A DNA stretch of 64,000 bases from Pseudomonas urmiensis (GTDB taxonomy: Bacteria; Pseudomonadota; Gammaproteobacteria; Pseudomonadales; Pseudomonadaceae): assembly GCF_014268815.2 (NCBI RefSeq), contig NZ_JABWRE020000001.1:1803001-1867000 (forward strand). The letters run 5' to 3'. Position numbers and translations under genes: made by a program. Within the stretch, counting starts at the first letter, position 1; every line of letters starts with the position of its first letter. The notes under the pieces are model-generated. The model was not told the DNA's origin and ran no database searches. It was given only the letters and a program-made list of their open reading frames with translations. Positions 52,478 through 61,080 of this stretch are shown one piece after another.

Positions 52478-53377
52478 TCAGATGTAGATGAACAGCAACA
52501 GCAATGCTGCCACCACTGCCCATTTCTCCAGGTAGTAGCGCATGCGATTACGCTTTTTCAGCGCCTTGCCGCGTTCACGGATCTTGTAGATGCGGGTGAA
52601 CAGGCGGTTGATGCCGCCAGTCTTGTCATTGGCATTGTTGGGCGCCGCAGCAGCGGCCATGACATTGCGGCTGAACCAGCGATTGAACGCGGTCGCCCAA
52701 CGGTACTTGAGCGGCCGCTCGACGTCGCAGAACAGGATGATCCGGTTGTGCTCGGTGGTGTTGGCGGCGTAATGGATGTAGGTCTCGTCGAACACTACTG
52801 CCTCGCCATCGCGCCAGGAATACTTCTCGCCGTCCACGTCGATGTAGCAGCCATCGTCGTTCGGCGTGTCCAGGCCTAGGTGGTAGCGGTACGAGCCGGC
52901 ATACGGGTCGCGGTGGCGCACCAGCTTGGCGCCGGGCGGCAGGGTGGCGAACATCGCCGCTTTAACCGTGCCGATACCCTGCAGCAGCTCGGTGGTCCGT
53001 GGGCACAGGTTCATAGCCGAGGGGTGGCTCTCGCCATACCACTTCAGGTAGAAGCGCTTCCAACCGGTCTTGAAGAACGAGTTGAAACCGACATCGTCAT
53101 AGTTATCGGACTTCTTGATCTCGCCCACGTGCAGCAACTGCTGGGCTTCCTCGCGGATTTCCTGCCAATGGTCCTTGAGCGGTTGCAGCTCGGGGAAAGA
53201 CTCCACCGGCAGGTAAGGCTTGGCCGGGTGCTTGGAGAACAGGTACAGGAAGCTGTTGACCGGAGCCAGGAAACTTGAGTGATCGCCCAGTTGGCGAGTC
53301 AACTTGTGTCGTACCCGACCGCGTAGGTGAACATAGGCGATCGAGAGAACGAAGATCAGTACGAGTGCAATTTTCAT
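52478..53377 (-). CDS. lpxO: Lipid A 2-hydroxylase (aspartyl/asparaginyl beta-hydroxylase family)
   Basis: About 299 residues, with an N-terminal membrane anchor (IALVLIFVLSIAYVHLRG) and a C-terminal one (WAVVAALLLLFIYI). The Fe(II)/2-oxoglutarate dioxygenase core holds LVRHRDPYAGSYRYHLGL and EAVVFDETYIHYAANTTEHNRIILFCDVERP. The H-x-D and distal His residues bind iron, and Arg in NRIIL fits 2-oxoglutarate. The family hydroxylates the 2-position of secondary acyl chains of lipid A. The frame is open to 53404; neither start has a strong ribosome site. It is a lone gene. Confidence 0.87.
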   Translation of the reverse strand: MKIALVLIFVLSIAYVHLRGRVRHKLTRQLGDHSSFLAPVNSFLYLFSKHPAKPYLPVESFPELQPLKDHWQEIREEAQQLLHVGEIKKSDNYDDVGFNSFFKTGWKRFYLKWYGESHPSAMNLCPRTTELLQGIGTVKAAMFATLPPGAKLVRHRDPYAGSYRYHLGLDTPNDDGCYIDVDGEKYSWRDGEAVVFDETYIHYAANTTEHNRIILFCDVERPLKYRWATAFNRWFSRNVMAAAAAPNNANDKTGGINRLFTRIYKIRERGKALKKRNRMRYYLEKWAVVAALLLLFIYI

Positions 53378-53590
53378 GAACGGATACTTGTCGAAAATGG
53401 CCATGCGCCATGGCGTAAGCGCGCCAGCATAAACAATCGTCGTAGGACTTTGTACCTCTTGTTACATCCAATCGGGGTGACTTTGGTTCAATGGCCTACC
53501 GATTGCGCAAACGTTTCAACTGGTTTTTTGCCGATTTATAGACTAGGGAAGCGGTACACTCAGGTTCGCCTTCACCCATCAGGAATGCCC

Positions 53591-54136
53591 ATGGCCAAGG
53601 AAGCACGCCCCACTGGCAGCCCTTTCAAACGTCTGTTTTTCGCCCTGTCACTGAGCGAGGCGCAGCATCGTGCAATTGCGCAATGGCGACGTGAGCTGGG
53701 TTTACGCAGCGGTAAACCGGTGCCGGCAGAAAACTTCCACCTGACCTTGCTGTTTCTGGGGGATGTCGACGCGGCGCAGCTGCCGGCGTTGTGTGCGGCA
53801 GTCGATAGCATTGCCCGTCCGCAGGCGCCGCTGCGCCTGGTGCTGGACCGGTTGCAGGTGTGGCCGCGCCCTGGCGTGTTGGTGCTCGAAGCTGAGCAAA
53901 CTCCCCCAGCGCTGCGCCAACTGGTCTATGCGCTGGAGCAGGCGGCGCTAGCGTTGGGGATTGCCCGCGAGTCGCGCGAATACCGCCCGCACCTGACCTT
54001 GGCACGGGAGTTCCGCGGCCAGCTGCCAGAGGCCGCCAGCGCGCCGGAGTTTTTCCTCAGTGCGCGCCACTTCACCTTGTACGAGTCACGCAAGGGCCGC
54101 TACTGGCCACTGGCGCAGTGGCCCTTGCTGGACTGA
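53591..54136 (+). CDS. thpR: RNA 2',3'-cyclic phosphodiesterase
   Basis: The 181-residue protein has the two-lobed LigT/2H fold. The HxT motifs are FHLTLLFLG and HLTLAREFR, holding the catalytic His pair. FFALSLSEAQ is the usual N-terminal strand. It hydrolyses 2',3'-cyclic phosphate RNA ends to 2'-phosphate; members also ligate tRNA halves in vitro. AGGA six bases before the second ATG of MPMAKE decides the start. It is convergent with the TonB-STN receptor gene, 8 bp apart. Confidence 0.9.
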   Translation: MAKEARPTGSPFKRLFFALSLSEAQHRAIAQWRRELGLRSGKPVPAENFHLTLLFLGDVDAAQLPALCAAVDSIARPQAPLRLVLDRLQVWPRPGVLVLEAEQTPPALRQLVYALEQAALALGIARESREYRPHLTLAREFRGQLPEAASAPEFFLSARHFTLYESRKGRYWPLAQWPLLD

Positions 54137-54144
54137 CCCAGGCC

Positions 54145-56583
54145 TCAGAACTGCGGCGTGTACTTGACCGTCAGCATGAAGTTGCGCGGCTCGCCGTAGT
54201 TGTTGCTGCCATTGAGCTGGTTGAAGCCCGCTACCCAGTACTTCTTGTCGAACAGGTTGTTGGCGTTGACCGCCAGGTTGACTTCCGGGGTCAGCTGATA
54301 GGCAACGCGTGCGCTCCACACGGTGTAGCCGGGCACGCTGTAGGTACGTTCGTAACCGAGGGTGTGGCTTTGCGTGGTGAAGCCCAGGCCGGTGCTCCAG
54401 CGCTGGTCATCCACCGGTAGCTGATAGTCGGCCCAGGCGCGCAGCATGTGCTTGGGCGTCCACTGGCTGAACACGCGGCCTTCTTCGTCCGGGTCGTCAA
54501 GGAATTTGGTGGTGTTGTAGGTGTAGCCGGCAAACAACTGCAGGCCGCTGAGCACTTCGCCGCTGATCTCGGCTTCTACGCCCTGGCTGCGGACCTTGCC
54601 GGCGGCCGTGGAGCAGTACCAGTCGTCACAGGCAAAACCCGAGGCGGTATCGGTGACTGCGCGGTTTTCCTGATCGTAACGGAACAGCGCGATCGATGTG
54701 TTGATCCGTCCGTCGAGCAGCTCGGCCTTCAGGCCGGTTTCATAGTTACTGCCGATCACAGGCTTGAGCGGGGTATTGCCGACCGCGCGTTCGGTTTGCG
54801 GGATAAACACGTCGGTGTAGCTGGCGTACCAGGCCCACTCGCGAGTCAGGTCGTAGACAAAGCCCGCGTACGGGGTGACTTGCCCGGTTTCGGTCATGCG
54901 GCTGGTGGGATAACGATTGCCCGGATCGTTCGGGCCATTGAAGTCGATCGAGTCCCAGCTGTAGTCGAACCAGCTCACGCGGGTACCCAGTACCAAGGTC
55001 AGGTCCTCGACTGGCTTGACGCGCCAGGCGCCGTACAGGCCCTTCTGGCGGATGTCGTAACTGGCCTTGTTGGCGCGGCCCATGTTGCTTGCCAGCAAGC
55101 TGTCACGGCTGGGTTCCGGGCGGCCATGGTCGATGTCGAAGATGCTGTCATCGGGGTCGGCGGCAAAGTTGCGCCAGTAGGCATCGTCCGAGGTCAGCTT
55201 GGAGTAGTTGCCACCGACGGTCACTTCGTGTGCCACGGAGCCTGTGTCAAAGTGCCCGACCAGGTTCATGTCCAGGCCGATCTTGGTGTTGTGGAAGTCG
55301 GTGATCCAGTCGGCATAGGTGATGCCAGTACCATCGGGCTTCAGGCCCTGGCCGGTGGTCTGTACGCGCTGGTGGGTCGAAGTGTTGGTCTCGTCCATGC
55401 GAATGGCCGCGGCCTTGTAGGTCCAGTCGTCGTTGAAGCGGTGCTCAAGGTCCAGGTAATAGGTGGTGACGTCGGTCTCGGCGCGGCTCCAGCGGGCGCC
55501 GGTGTAGGTCGAACGCGACACGTTGGCCGGCTTGCCGTCGGCGTAGCGGGGAATACCACGCAGCATCGGCCGGGATTGCTCGCGGCTGTAGCTGATGCCG
55601 CCGCCGATGGTAGTGGCATCGCTCAGGTCGATGTCCAGGGCGCCATACAGCGAGTGGGTCTTGCCCCACTGGTAATCGATGAAGCTGTCGCTCTGGTCTT
55701 CATCGAGCACCATCCGCCCGCGCACCTTGCCGTCGCTGGTCAACGGACCGCCAGCGTCCAGCTGCAGGCCATAGTGATCCCAGGAGCCGGCCTTGCCGGT
55801 AATCGCCACGGTGGGTTTGGCCTGGCCGCGCTTGCGCACCAGGTTGATCGCGCCACCTGGGCTGCCGGTGCCTTGCAACAGGCCGGAGGCGCCGCGCAGG
55901 ACTTCGACGCGGTCGAAGAACACCAGGTCCTGGGTCGCCCAGTTGCCCAGCGAGTAGTTGTTGCGCGGGATGGGTACGCCGTCGTACTGCCAGTCATCGA
56001 TCTGGAAGCCGCGCGAGGTGATGACCATGCCCGGGCCGATGCCCTGGGCACCGACCAGGCCGGTGGTGTGGTTGAGCGCGTCTTTGAGGTCGGTGATGCC
56101 CTGATCGTCGAGCTGCTTGCGGGTGATCACCGTCACCGACTGGGGGATTTCTTTAAGGGTGTGCGTGCCTTTGCCCAGGGTCACTGCGCGGGCCGCATAA
56201 GAGCCACTGCCTTCGCTGGTGGCGTCGAGATAGTTGTCGGTGACACTGGTCGCGCCCAGCTCCATCACGTCCTCGCCAGCGCTGGCCGGGGCCACGCTGA
56301 AGTGGCCACTGGCGCTCACCCGCAACTGCAAGCCGCTACCGGCCAGGGCGGCCTGCATGGCCTGTTCGGCGCTCATCTGGCCGACCACGGCCGGGGCCTG
56401 CTTGCCGCGCACCAGCGCCGGTTCCAGGGCAATGATGTGGCCGCTCTGGCTGGCGATGCGATTGAGCGTGGTGGCCAGGCTCGCGGGCGGCAGGTTGAAC
56501 GACAGGGTCTGCGCCTGGACCAAGGCACTGAAGCTGCTCAGAGCGACGACGAGGGGCAGGGCGCGGGGCCAGTTGTTGTGCAC
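54145..56583 (-). CDS. TonB-dependent siderophore receptor with STN signalling domain
   Basis: The 812-residue outer-membrane receptor starts with a signal peptide (ALPLVVALSSFSALVQAQ). The periplasmic STN domain (about 25-105, LSFNLPPASLATTLNRIASQSG) contacts an anti-sigma factor. The plug (PQSVTVITRKQLDDQGI, EVLRGASGLLQGTGSPGGAINLVRKR) and barrel follow, ending in Phe. The GTG start has GGGAG 6 bases upstream. It lies downstream of fecI- and fecR-like genes, so siderophore binding should release the ECF sigma factor to activate this gene, as for FpvA or FecA. The siderophore is not known; many such receptors in Pseudomonas take foreign siderophores. Confidence 0.92.
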   Translation of the reverse strand: MHNNWPRALPLVVALSSFSALVQAQTLSFNLPPASLATTLNRIASQSGHIIALEPALVRGKQAPAVVGQMSAEQAMQAALAGSGLQLRVSASGHFSVAPASAGEDVMELGATSVTDNYLDATSEGSGSYAARAVTLGKGTHTLKEIPQSVTVITRKQLDDQGITDLKDALNHTTGLVGAQGIGPGMVITSRGFQIDDWQYDGVPIPRNNYSLGNWATQDLVFFDRVEVLRGASGLLQGTGSPGGAINLVRKRGQAKPTVAITGKAGSWDHYGLQLDAGGPLTSDGKVRGRMVLDEDQSDSFIDYQWGKTHSLYGALDIDLSDATTIGGGISYSREQSRPMLRGIPRYADGKPANVSRSTYTGARWSRAETDVTTYYLDLEHRFNDDWTYKAAAIRMDETNTSTHQRVQTTGQGLKPDGTGITYADWITDFHNTKIGLDMNLVGHFDTGSVAHEVTVGGNYSKLTSDDAYWRNFAADPDDSIFDIDHGRPEPSRDSLLASNMGRANKASYDIRQKGLYGAWRVKPVEDLTLVLGTRVSWFDYSWDSIDFNGPNDPGNRYPTSRMTETGQVTPYAGFVYDLTREWAWYASYTDVFIPQTERAVGNTPLKPVIGSNYETGLKAELLDGRINTSIALFRYDQENRAVTDTASGFACDDWYCSTAAGKVRSQGVEAEISGEVLSGLQLFAGYTYNTTKFLDDPDEEGRVFSQWTPKHMLRAWADYQLPVDDQRWSTGLGFTTQSHTLGYERTYSVPGYTVWSARVAYQLTPEVNLAVNANNLFDKKYWVAGFNQLNGSNNYGEPRNFMLTVKYTPQF

Positions 56584-56665
56584 GGTGTACTCCCGATTTA
56601 GAGGTTGGCTGTCAGGAGATAGGTGGGACGAAATTTGAAAACCGGACACCATTACGAATGATTTG

Positions 56666-56684
56666 CAAAAATATTTTCATTATT
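56666..56684 (-). promoter_or_regulatory. Candidate Fur-like box before the receptor gene
   Basis: On the minus strand, AATAATGAAAATATTTTTG resembles the Fur consensus GATAATGATAATCATTATC at about 12-14 of 19 bases. It overlaps the fecR stop and lies upstream of the receptor. The match is only partial. Confidence 0.35.
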
Positions 56685-57654
56685 GGCGTTTTGGCCCGAT
56701 CAAGGTCAGCCACGGACCATAGCGCTTGACCTCGATCGGCAGGGCCTCGCTGAGTGCGGCCAAGGCGTGTTGCGGCTGGTCCAGGGTGAATACCCCTTGT
56801 ACGCGCAAGGTGGCGATATCCGGGGCCACGCGGATGTAGCCACGCTGATAGGGGCGCAGCGCATCGACCACCGCCTGCAGCGGCTCGTCGAGCACTTCCA
56901 GGCGGCCATCGAGCCAGGCCGCGCGCTGCTGTTGCTCGCTGGCCAGAGGTTCGATGCCGGTGGCGCGCAGCAGCGCAGCCTGGCCCTGTTGCACGTCCAG
57001 CTGACGGCCATCGACAAGGCTGGCGCGCACGCTGTGTTCAAGCACTACCACCCGCGTGGCGTCGAGCTCCTGGCTGACCAAAAAGCGTGTGCCAAGGGCC
57101 TGCAGCTGGCCTTGCGCAGTGCGCACGCGCAGCGGCCGCTTAGGATCGGGCGCCACCTGGATCACCAGTTCACCGTGGCGCAGCACCAGCAGACGTTGTT
57201 CGGCGTCGAACAACAGGTCGACGGCACTGGCGCTGTTCAGGCTCAGGTGGCTGCCATCGTCCAGGGTGAAGCTGCGCCGCTCGCCGGCGCCGGTATGCAG
57301 ATCGGCCATCCAGTCCTGGGCGGTGTCACTGCGCCAGCCTGCCCACAGGCCGCCACCCAGCAGGCCAAGGCCGGCCAGGCCGCGCAGTACTTCGCGCCGC
57401 GACTGTGTGGGCTGCAGCAGCAGGTTACGCGCGGTACTGGCTTGGCCCGGCGCGCGTTGATCGAGCGTGCGCAGCGCCGCGCACGGGCGAGCCAGGCGTT
57501 GTTGCAGGCGATCCCAGGCCTGCTGGTGGCGTGGGTCCTGCTCCAGCCACTGCTGCAGGCGCTGCAACAGGGCGGCATCGGGGCTGCGCGCATTGAGCTC
57601 GACCATCCAGTCGATGGCTTGTTCGCTGATGCTGTCCAGCGTGCGCGCGCTCAT
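56680..57654 (-). CDS. FecR-family anti-sigma factor
   Basis: The 324-residue protein has a cytosolic N-terminal part (DUF4880-like: AIDWMVELNARSPDAALLQRLQQWLEQDPRHQQAW). One membrane helix follows (VLRGLAGLGLLGGGLWAGW). The periplasmic FecR domain contains RSFTLDDGSHLSLNSASAVDLLF. It relays the signal from the STN receptor to the sigma factor. The ATG overlaps the sigma-factor stop (ATGA). The open frame runs far upstream across the sigma gene, but that is a false extension. Confidence 0.92.
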   Translation of the reverse strand: MSARTLDSISEQAIDWMVELNARSPDAALLQRLQQWLEQDPRHQQAWDRLQQRLARPCAALRTLDQRAPGQASTARNLLLQPTQSRREVLRGLAGLGLLGGGLWAGWRSDTAQDWMADLHTGAGERRSFTLDDGSHLSLNSASAVDLLFDAEQRLLVLRHGELVIQVAPDPKRPLRVRTAQGQLQALGTRFLVSQELDATRVVVLEHSVRASLVDGRQLDVQQGQAALLRATGIEPLASEQQQRAAWLDGRLEVLDEPLQAVVDALRPYQRGYIRVAPDIATLRVQGVFTLDQPQHALAALSEALPIEVKRYGPWLTLIGPKRQ

Positions 57655-58157
57655 GGTTGCAGCTCGCACAGGTAGCACTGGCGCAGGGCCTGTTTCATGT
57701 AGCGGCTGACGGTGCGCTCTGACAGCTGCAGCTTGCTGGCGATCTCGACATAGCTCATGCCATCGAGCTGGCTGTAGAGGAAGGCGGTCTTGACGATTGC
57801 AGGCAGGCCATCGAGCACTTGGTCGATGGTCAGCAAGGCTTCGATCAAGAGCAGCTGCTCTTCGGCCGAAGGGGCGACCTGCTCGGGCAGCAGGGCCAGG
57901 CGTTCGAGGTAGGCCTGTTCCAGTTGACGGCGGCGGTGGCGGTCGAAGATCAGCCGCCGGGCGATGGTCGAGAGGTAGGCGCGTGGTTGCTCGATGCTGT
58001 CCGGATCGACCCGCGCCCCGAGCATCTGGCAGAACGCTTCGGCCGCAGTGTCTTCGGCATCGGCGCGATTGCGCAGGCGCTTGTGGATGTGTTGGAGCAG
58101 CCAGCGGTGATGGTCGCTGAAAAAGAAGCCCAGCTTGCGGGTCGAGGAGCTGTCCAA
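57651..58157 (-). CDS. FecI-family ECF sigma factor
   Basis: The 168-residue protein has region 2 (FSDHHRWLLQHIHKRLRNRADAEDTAAEAFCQML) and region 4 (LPAIVKTAFLYSQLDGMSYVEIASKLQLSERTVSRYMKQAL). These are FecI/PvdS-like iron-starvation sigma signatures. A TTG start is used because no better in-frame start was found. It is the first gene of a fecI-fecR-receptor set, and transcription is probably Fur-controlled. Confidence 0.9.
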   Translation of the reverse strand: MDSSSTRKLGFFFSDHHRWLLQHIHKRLRNRADAEDTAAEAFCQMLGARVDPDSIEQPRAYLSTIARRLIFDRHRRRQLEQAYLERLALLPEQVAPSAEEQLLLIEALLTIDQVLDGLPAIVKTAFLYSQLDGMSYVEIASKLQLSERTVSRYMKQALRQCYLCELQP

Positions 58158-58178
58158 CGATTGATATCCGATCGTGAG

Positions 58179-58197
58179 TGTGAATCGTTCTCAATGG
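58179..58197 (-). promoter_or_regulatory. Possible Fur site upstream of the sigma gene
   Basis: The plus strand reads TGTGAATCGTTCTCAATGG and the minus strand has TTGAGAACGATTCAC. It resembles Fur boxes before Pseudomonas fecI genes (AAT-rich arms around GTTCTCA), but the match to the 19-bp consensus is weak. Confidence 0.35.
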
Positions 58198-58235
58198 TAG
58201 CTGGGGAGGTTGTGCTCTCGCAATGGGAATCAATA

Positions 58236-58254
58236 GGGGCCGCAAAGCGGACCC
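58236..58254 (-). terminator. Hairpin between quinone oxidoreductase and sigma genes
   Basis: GGGTCCGC-TTT-GCGGCCCC on the minus strand, 14 bp past the stop of the quinone oxidoreductase gene. It has the same pattern as the hairpin after pobA. Confidence 0.5.
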
Positions 58255-58267
58255 AGCGCTCCTGCGC

Positions 58268-58867
58268 TCAAGCCGCTGCCTCGACCCCCTCGAACAGCCG
58301 CAGCCCCAACTGACGCGCCCGCTGCAGATTGCCCGCATTGTCCCCGCTCTCACTGTCCGCCAACAGCGTCGAACCCAGCACCCGCGCGCCGCAGTAATCG
58401 AAAATGCCGTGCTCGATCTGGGTAACCATCGCCTGCCCATAACCATGGCGTTCGAAGGTCCCCGCATCGGCCCCGGCGACCCCAACCAGTTGCACCGGCA
58501 GCCCGCCCAGTTTCTTGATCAATTTGCCGTCGGGGTGATAGTCGAACGCCCAGCCATTGCTGAACACCCGCTCGACCCAGCCCTTGAGCAGCGCGGGTAG
58601 CGACCACCAGTAGATCGGGTACACCAGCACCAGGGCATCGGCGCGTTCCACCCGTGCTTGCTCGAGCAGCACATCGGCCGGTGGCCCAGCCAAGCGGCGG
58701 TGCACCGCATGGTCAGCCAGGCCGAAGCGTGGATCGAAACCTTCCCTGGCCAGGTCGGCGATTTCACTGCTGTGTCCGGCGCGGGCCAGGCCTTCGGCGA
58801 TCTGCCCGGCGAGGGCGTGGGTCAGCGAGGCGGGGTCGTGGTGGCCGATGACGATCAAGGCTTTCAT
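58268..58867 (-). CDS. NAD(P)H-quinone oxidoreductase-like flavoprotein (flavodoxin fold)
   Basis: The 199-residue protein has a flavodoxin_2 fold. ALIVIGHHDPASLTHALA is the phosphate-binding loop. DALVLVYPIYWWSLPALLKGWVERVF matches the FMN/quinone reductase KefF/MdaB-like stretch. It probably reduces quinones or electrophiles by two electrons. GGAG nine bases before the ATG supports the start. It is divergent from a TetR gene with tandem palindromes between them, so electrophile-induced derepression is likely. Confidence 0.85.
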   Translation of the reverse strand: MKALIVIGHHDPASLTHALAGQIAEGLARAGHSSEIADLAREGFDPRFGLADHAVHRRLAGPPADVLLEQARVERADALVLVYPIYWWSLPALLKGWVERVFSNGWAFDYHPDGKLIKKLGGLPVQLVGVAGADAGTFERHGYGQAMVTQIEHGIFDYCGARVLGSTLLADSESGDNAGNLQRARQLGLRLFEGVEAAA

Positions 58868-58921
58868 GCTCGATTCTCCAGGATAGGGGTGCGCGCTAGC
58901 CACAGGGGCTATATACTCAAG

Positions 58922-58944
58922 GTAAGTTACGATTAGTAAGTTAC
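58922..58944. promoter_or_regulatory. Tandem TetR operators
   Basis: Two identical 9-bp palindromes, GTAAGTTAC (58922-58930 and 58936-58944), are separated by 5 bp. The second ends 16 bp before the TetR ATG and the first starts 55 bp before the divergent oxidoreductase gene. Confidence 0.65.
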
Positions 58945-58960
58945 TTTTGGTAGGTAAGCG

Positions 58961-59557
58961 ATGTCAAGCGCCGAAAAAACCTCGCCGCGTAAACGCCTGT
59001 CGCGTGACGAACGTCGCCGCCAGTTGCTGGAGGTGGCCTGGCAGTTGGTCCGCGAGGAGGGCACCGATGCGCTGAGCCTGGGCCGCCTGGCCGAGCAGGC
59101 GGGGGTCACCAAGCCGGTGGTGTATGACCATTTCGAAACCCGCACCGGCTTGTTGGCGGCGCTGTATCAGGAGTACGACGCGCGCCAGACGACCATGCTC
59201 GATGCGGCATTGGCGCACTGCGAGCCGAACGTGCATAGTCGAGCGGCGGTGATTGCCCAGGCCTATGTCGATTGTGTGCTGAGCCAAGGGCGAGAGATTC
59301 CGGGCGTCAGCGCGGCCTTGGCGGGTTCGCCGGAAATGGAAGCGTTGAAACGAGTCTATGAAGGGCCGTTTCTGGAAAAGTGTCGCCTGGCCCTGGCGCC
59401 GTTTGCCCCAGGTGGGGATGTTGGCGTGGCGGGGTTGCGGGTGTTGGTGGGTGCGGCAGATGCGTTGGCGCTGGCGGCAGCGGCGGGCGAGTTGACGGCG
59501 GAGCAGGCCAGGCAGGAGTTGCAGGCGACCATTGTGGCGATGGTGGGGCGTCAGTGA
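58961..59557 (+). CDS. TetR-family transcriptional regulator
   Basis: The 198-residue protein has an N-terminal TetR helix-turn-helix (RRRQLLEVAWQLVREEGTDALSLGRLAEQAGVTKPVVYDHFETRTGLLAALY, residues about 18-68). A helical ligand domain follows. It is divergent from a quinone oxidoreductase gene and should repress it through the tandem palindromes in the gap. The ligand is unknown. The last third of the gene is G-rich in its codons (GGTGGGGATGTTGGCGTGGCGGG), unlike its start. Confidence 0.87.
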   Translation: MSSAEKTSPRKRLSRDERRRQLLEVAWQLVREEGTDALSLGRLAEQAGVTKPVVYDHFETRTGLLAALYQEYDARQTTMLDAALAHCEPNVHSRAAVIAQAYVDCVLSQGREIPGVSAALAGSPEMEALKRVYEGPFLEKCRLALAPFAPGGDVGVAGLRVLVGAADALALAAAAGELTAEQARQELQATIVAMVGRQ

Positions 59558-59577
59558 GCGTAGTTATGACCCTGGAC

Positions 59578-59640
59578 CGCTGCAGGCTCCATCGCAGGCT
59601 TTTGTAGGAGCGGGCTTGCCTGCGATGGAGCGCGCAGCGG
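59578..59640. terminator. Long REP-derived hairpin between convergent genes
   Basis: The perfect 14-bp arms GCTCCATCGCAGGC and GCCTGCGATGGAGC are flanked by CCGCTGC/GCAGCGG, enclosing TTTTGTAGGAGCGG. It sits between the TetR gene and the convergent flavoprotein gene. Confidence 0.75.
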
Positions 59641-59652
59641 TCCCAGGATCGA

Positions 59653-60858
59653 TCACGCCACCGGAATCAACGGATCCGCCGCCGCCAACGCCGCAACCTT
59701 GTCTGCCGCTGGCGGATAGATCCACACCGAGTTGATCTGCTGCTTGAGTTGTTTGGCCTTGAATCGGTCCTCAGGCGGCGCCACCTGGCGATCCCAGCCC
59801 TCGGTATACACCGCGCCCCAGGCGCCCAGGTCCAGACAGGTCACGTACTTGGGCTGGCTGTAGGTCATCGGCGCCTCGCCGATCAATTCGGCGGCGGCAT
59901 TGTTGCCGGCATAACGCCCCAGCGGAATCGCGTGCTGGCAGGACATCACCGCATAGTTGCCGACCTCGTCGCACGCCGCATAGGCCACATCACCGGCGGC
60001 ATAGACCGCGCCATTGCCCTTGACCTTGAGGTTGCCGTCGACATGCAGGCGGCCCTGGCGGTCGCGTTCGCCACGGATCTGCTCGGTGAGCGGGTTGGCC
60101 TTGAAGCCCACGGTCCAGATCACGGTCTTGGCCGGGATGCGCTGGCCATTGTCCAGCAGCACCCCATCGCCATCGACTGAGGCCACGGTGGCGCCGCAGA
60201 TCCATTCGATGCCCAGCTCGGTTGAAGCCGCCTCGATGGCCGGGCTGATCCCCGCGCCCAGCGCTGCGCCAATTTTCGCGCCGCGATCGACCACGACAAT
60301 GCGCGGGGTCACCTGCTCACCGAAAATGGCGCGCAGCCGGGTCGGCAATTCGGTCGCGGTCTCGATGCCGGTAAAGCCGCCGCCGGCGACTACCACGGTA
60401 TTGCGCGCTGGGCTGTCAGGCTGGGAGGCGAGCGACTTGAGGTGCTCTTCCAGGCGTGTCGCCGAGTCGATCTTGTCGACGTCGAAGGCGTGTTGATCGA
60501 AACCCTCCAGCGCAGGGCGGTTAAGCAGGCTGCCACAGGCCATGATCAGCCGGTCATAGCCAATGCTCAGCTCAGCCCCGGAAGGATCACGATAAGCCAC
60601 CGACTGGCGGCCCTCATCGATGCGGTAGGCGGTGCCTTTGATAAAGCGCACGTTGACCGCGTCGAACAGCGCTTGCAGGGGGGCGGCCATGGTGTGCACG
60701 TCGGGCTCATAAAACCGCGGGCGCACGTGCAACTCGGCTTTGGGCGCAAGTACGCTGATCTGCACATCGTCGCGGCCCTGCAGGTCAAGCAGGCGCGCGG
60801 CACCCAAGGCGCTCCATAGGCCGGCGAAGCCTGCGCCAATGACAAGAATCTGTTTCAT
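59653..60858 (-). CDS. NDH-2-like NAD(P)/FAD-dependent oxidoreductase
   Basis: A 401-residue flavoprotein. The FAD motif VIGAGFAGLWSALGAA is at the N-terminus, and the NAD motif VVVAGGGFTGIETATEL is at about 160-180. A third FAD-binding stretch is VYAAGDVAY. The layout matches type II NADH dehydrogenase and related quinone reductases that sit on the inner face of the membrane. It has no C-terminal amphipathic anchor that I can recognise, so soluble relatives are possible. It lies downstream of a GlxA-type regulator gene on the same strand. Confidence 0.85.
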   Translation of the reverse strand: MKQILVIGAGFAGLWSALGAARLLDLQGRDDVQISVLAPKAELHVRPRFYEPDVHTMAAPLQALFDAVNVRFIKGTAYRIDEGRQSVAYRDPSGAELSIGYDRLIMACGSLLNRPALEGFDQHAFDVDKIDSATRLEEHLKSLASQPDSPARNTVVVAGGGFTGIETATELPTRLRAIFGEQVTPRIVVVDRGAKIGAALGAGISPAIEAASTELGIEWICGATVASVDGDGVLLDNGQRIPAKTVIWTVGFKANPLTEQIRGERDRQGRLHVDGNLKVKGNGAVYAAGDVAYAACDEVGNYAVMSCQHAIPLGRYAGNNAAAELIGEAPMTYSQPKYVTCLDLGAWGAVYTEGWDRQVAPPEDRFKAKQLKQQINSVWIYPPAADKVAALAAADPLIPVA

Positions 60859-61080
60859 CGTTGTGCTCCAGGTGATTATTGGAATTATCAGTTCGGGCAC
60901 GGCACGTGAACGGCGCGCATAAAGCTCGCTCGAAACGCAGAGGGGGCGCCTTTCCAGTTGGCTGGCCGATGGAAATGATAGGCCCTCCTGGCAAGTGCGT
61001 GCCGTGCTCCGACAAACGCAGCAGCCCACGCAGGTGTTGAGTTTGTTGCGCTGGATGCTAGGCGCGCAGGGCGTTTGGCC

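Noticed and set aside
54448..56601. A 717-codon plus-strand open frame opposite the STN receptor gene
   Set aside because: It mirrors the receptor's codon pattern, is rich in Gly, Ala and Val with no domain, and the opposite frame has clear receptor motifs throughout.
57655..58485. Possible fusion of fecR with upstream sequence into one 601-codon protein
   Set aside because: The upstream part of this frame overlaps the sigma-factor gene in another frame. It lacks FecR similarity, and fecR has its own ATG overlapping the sigma stop.
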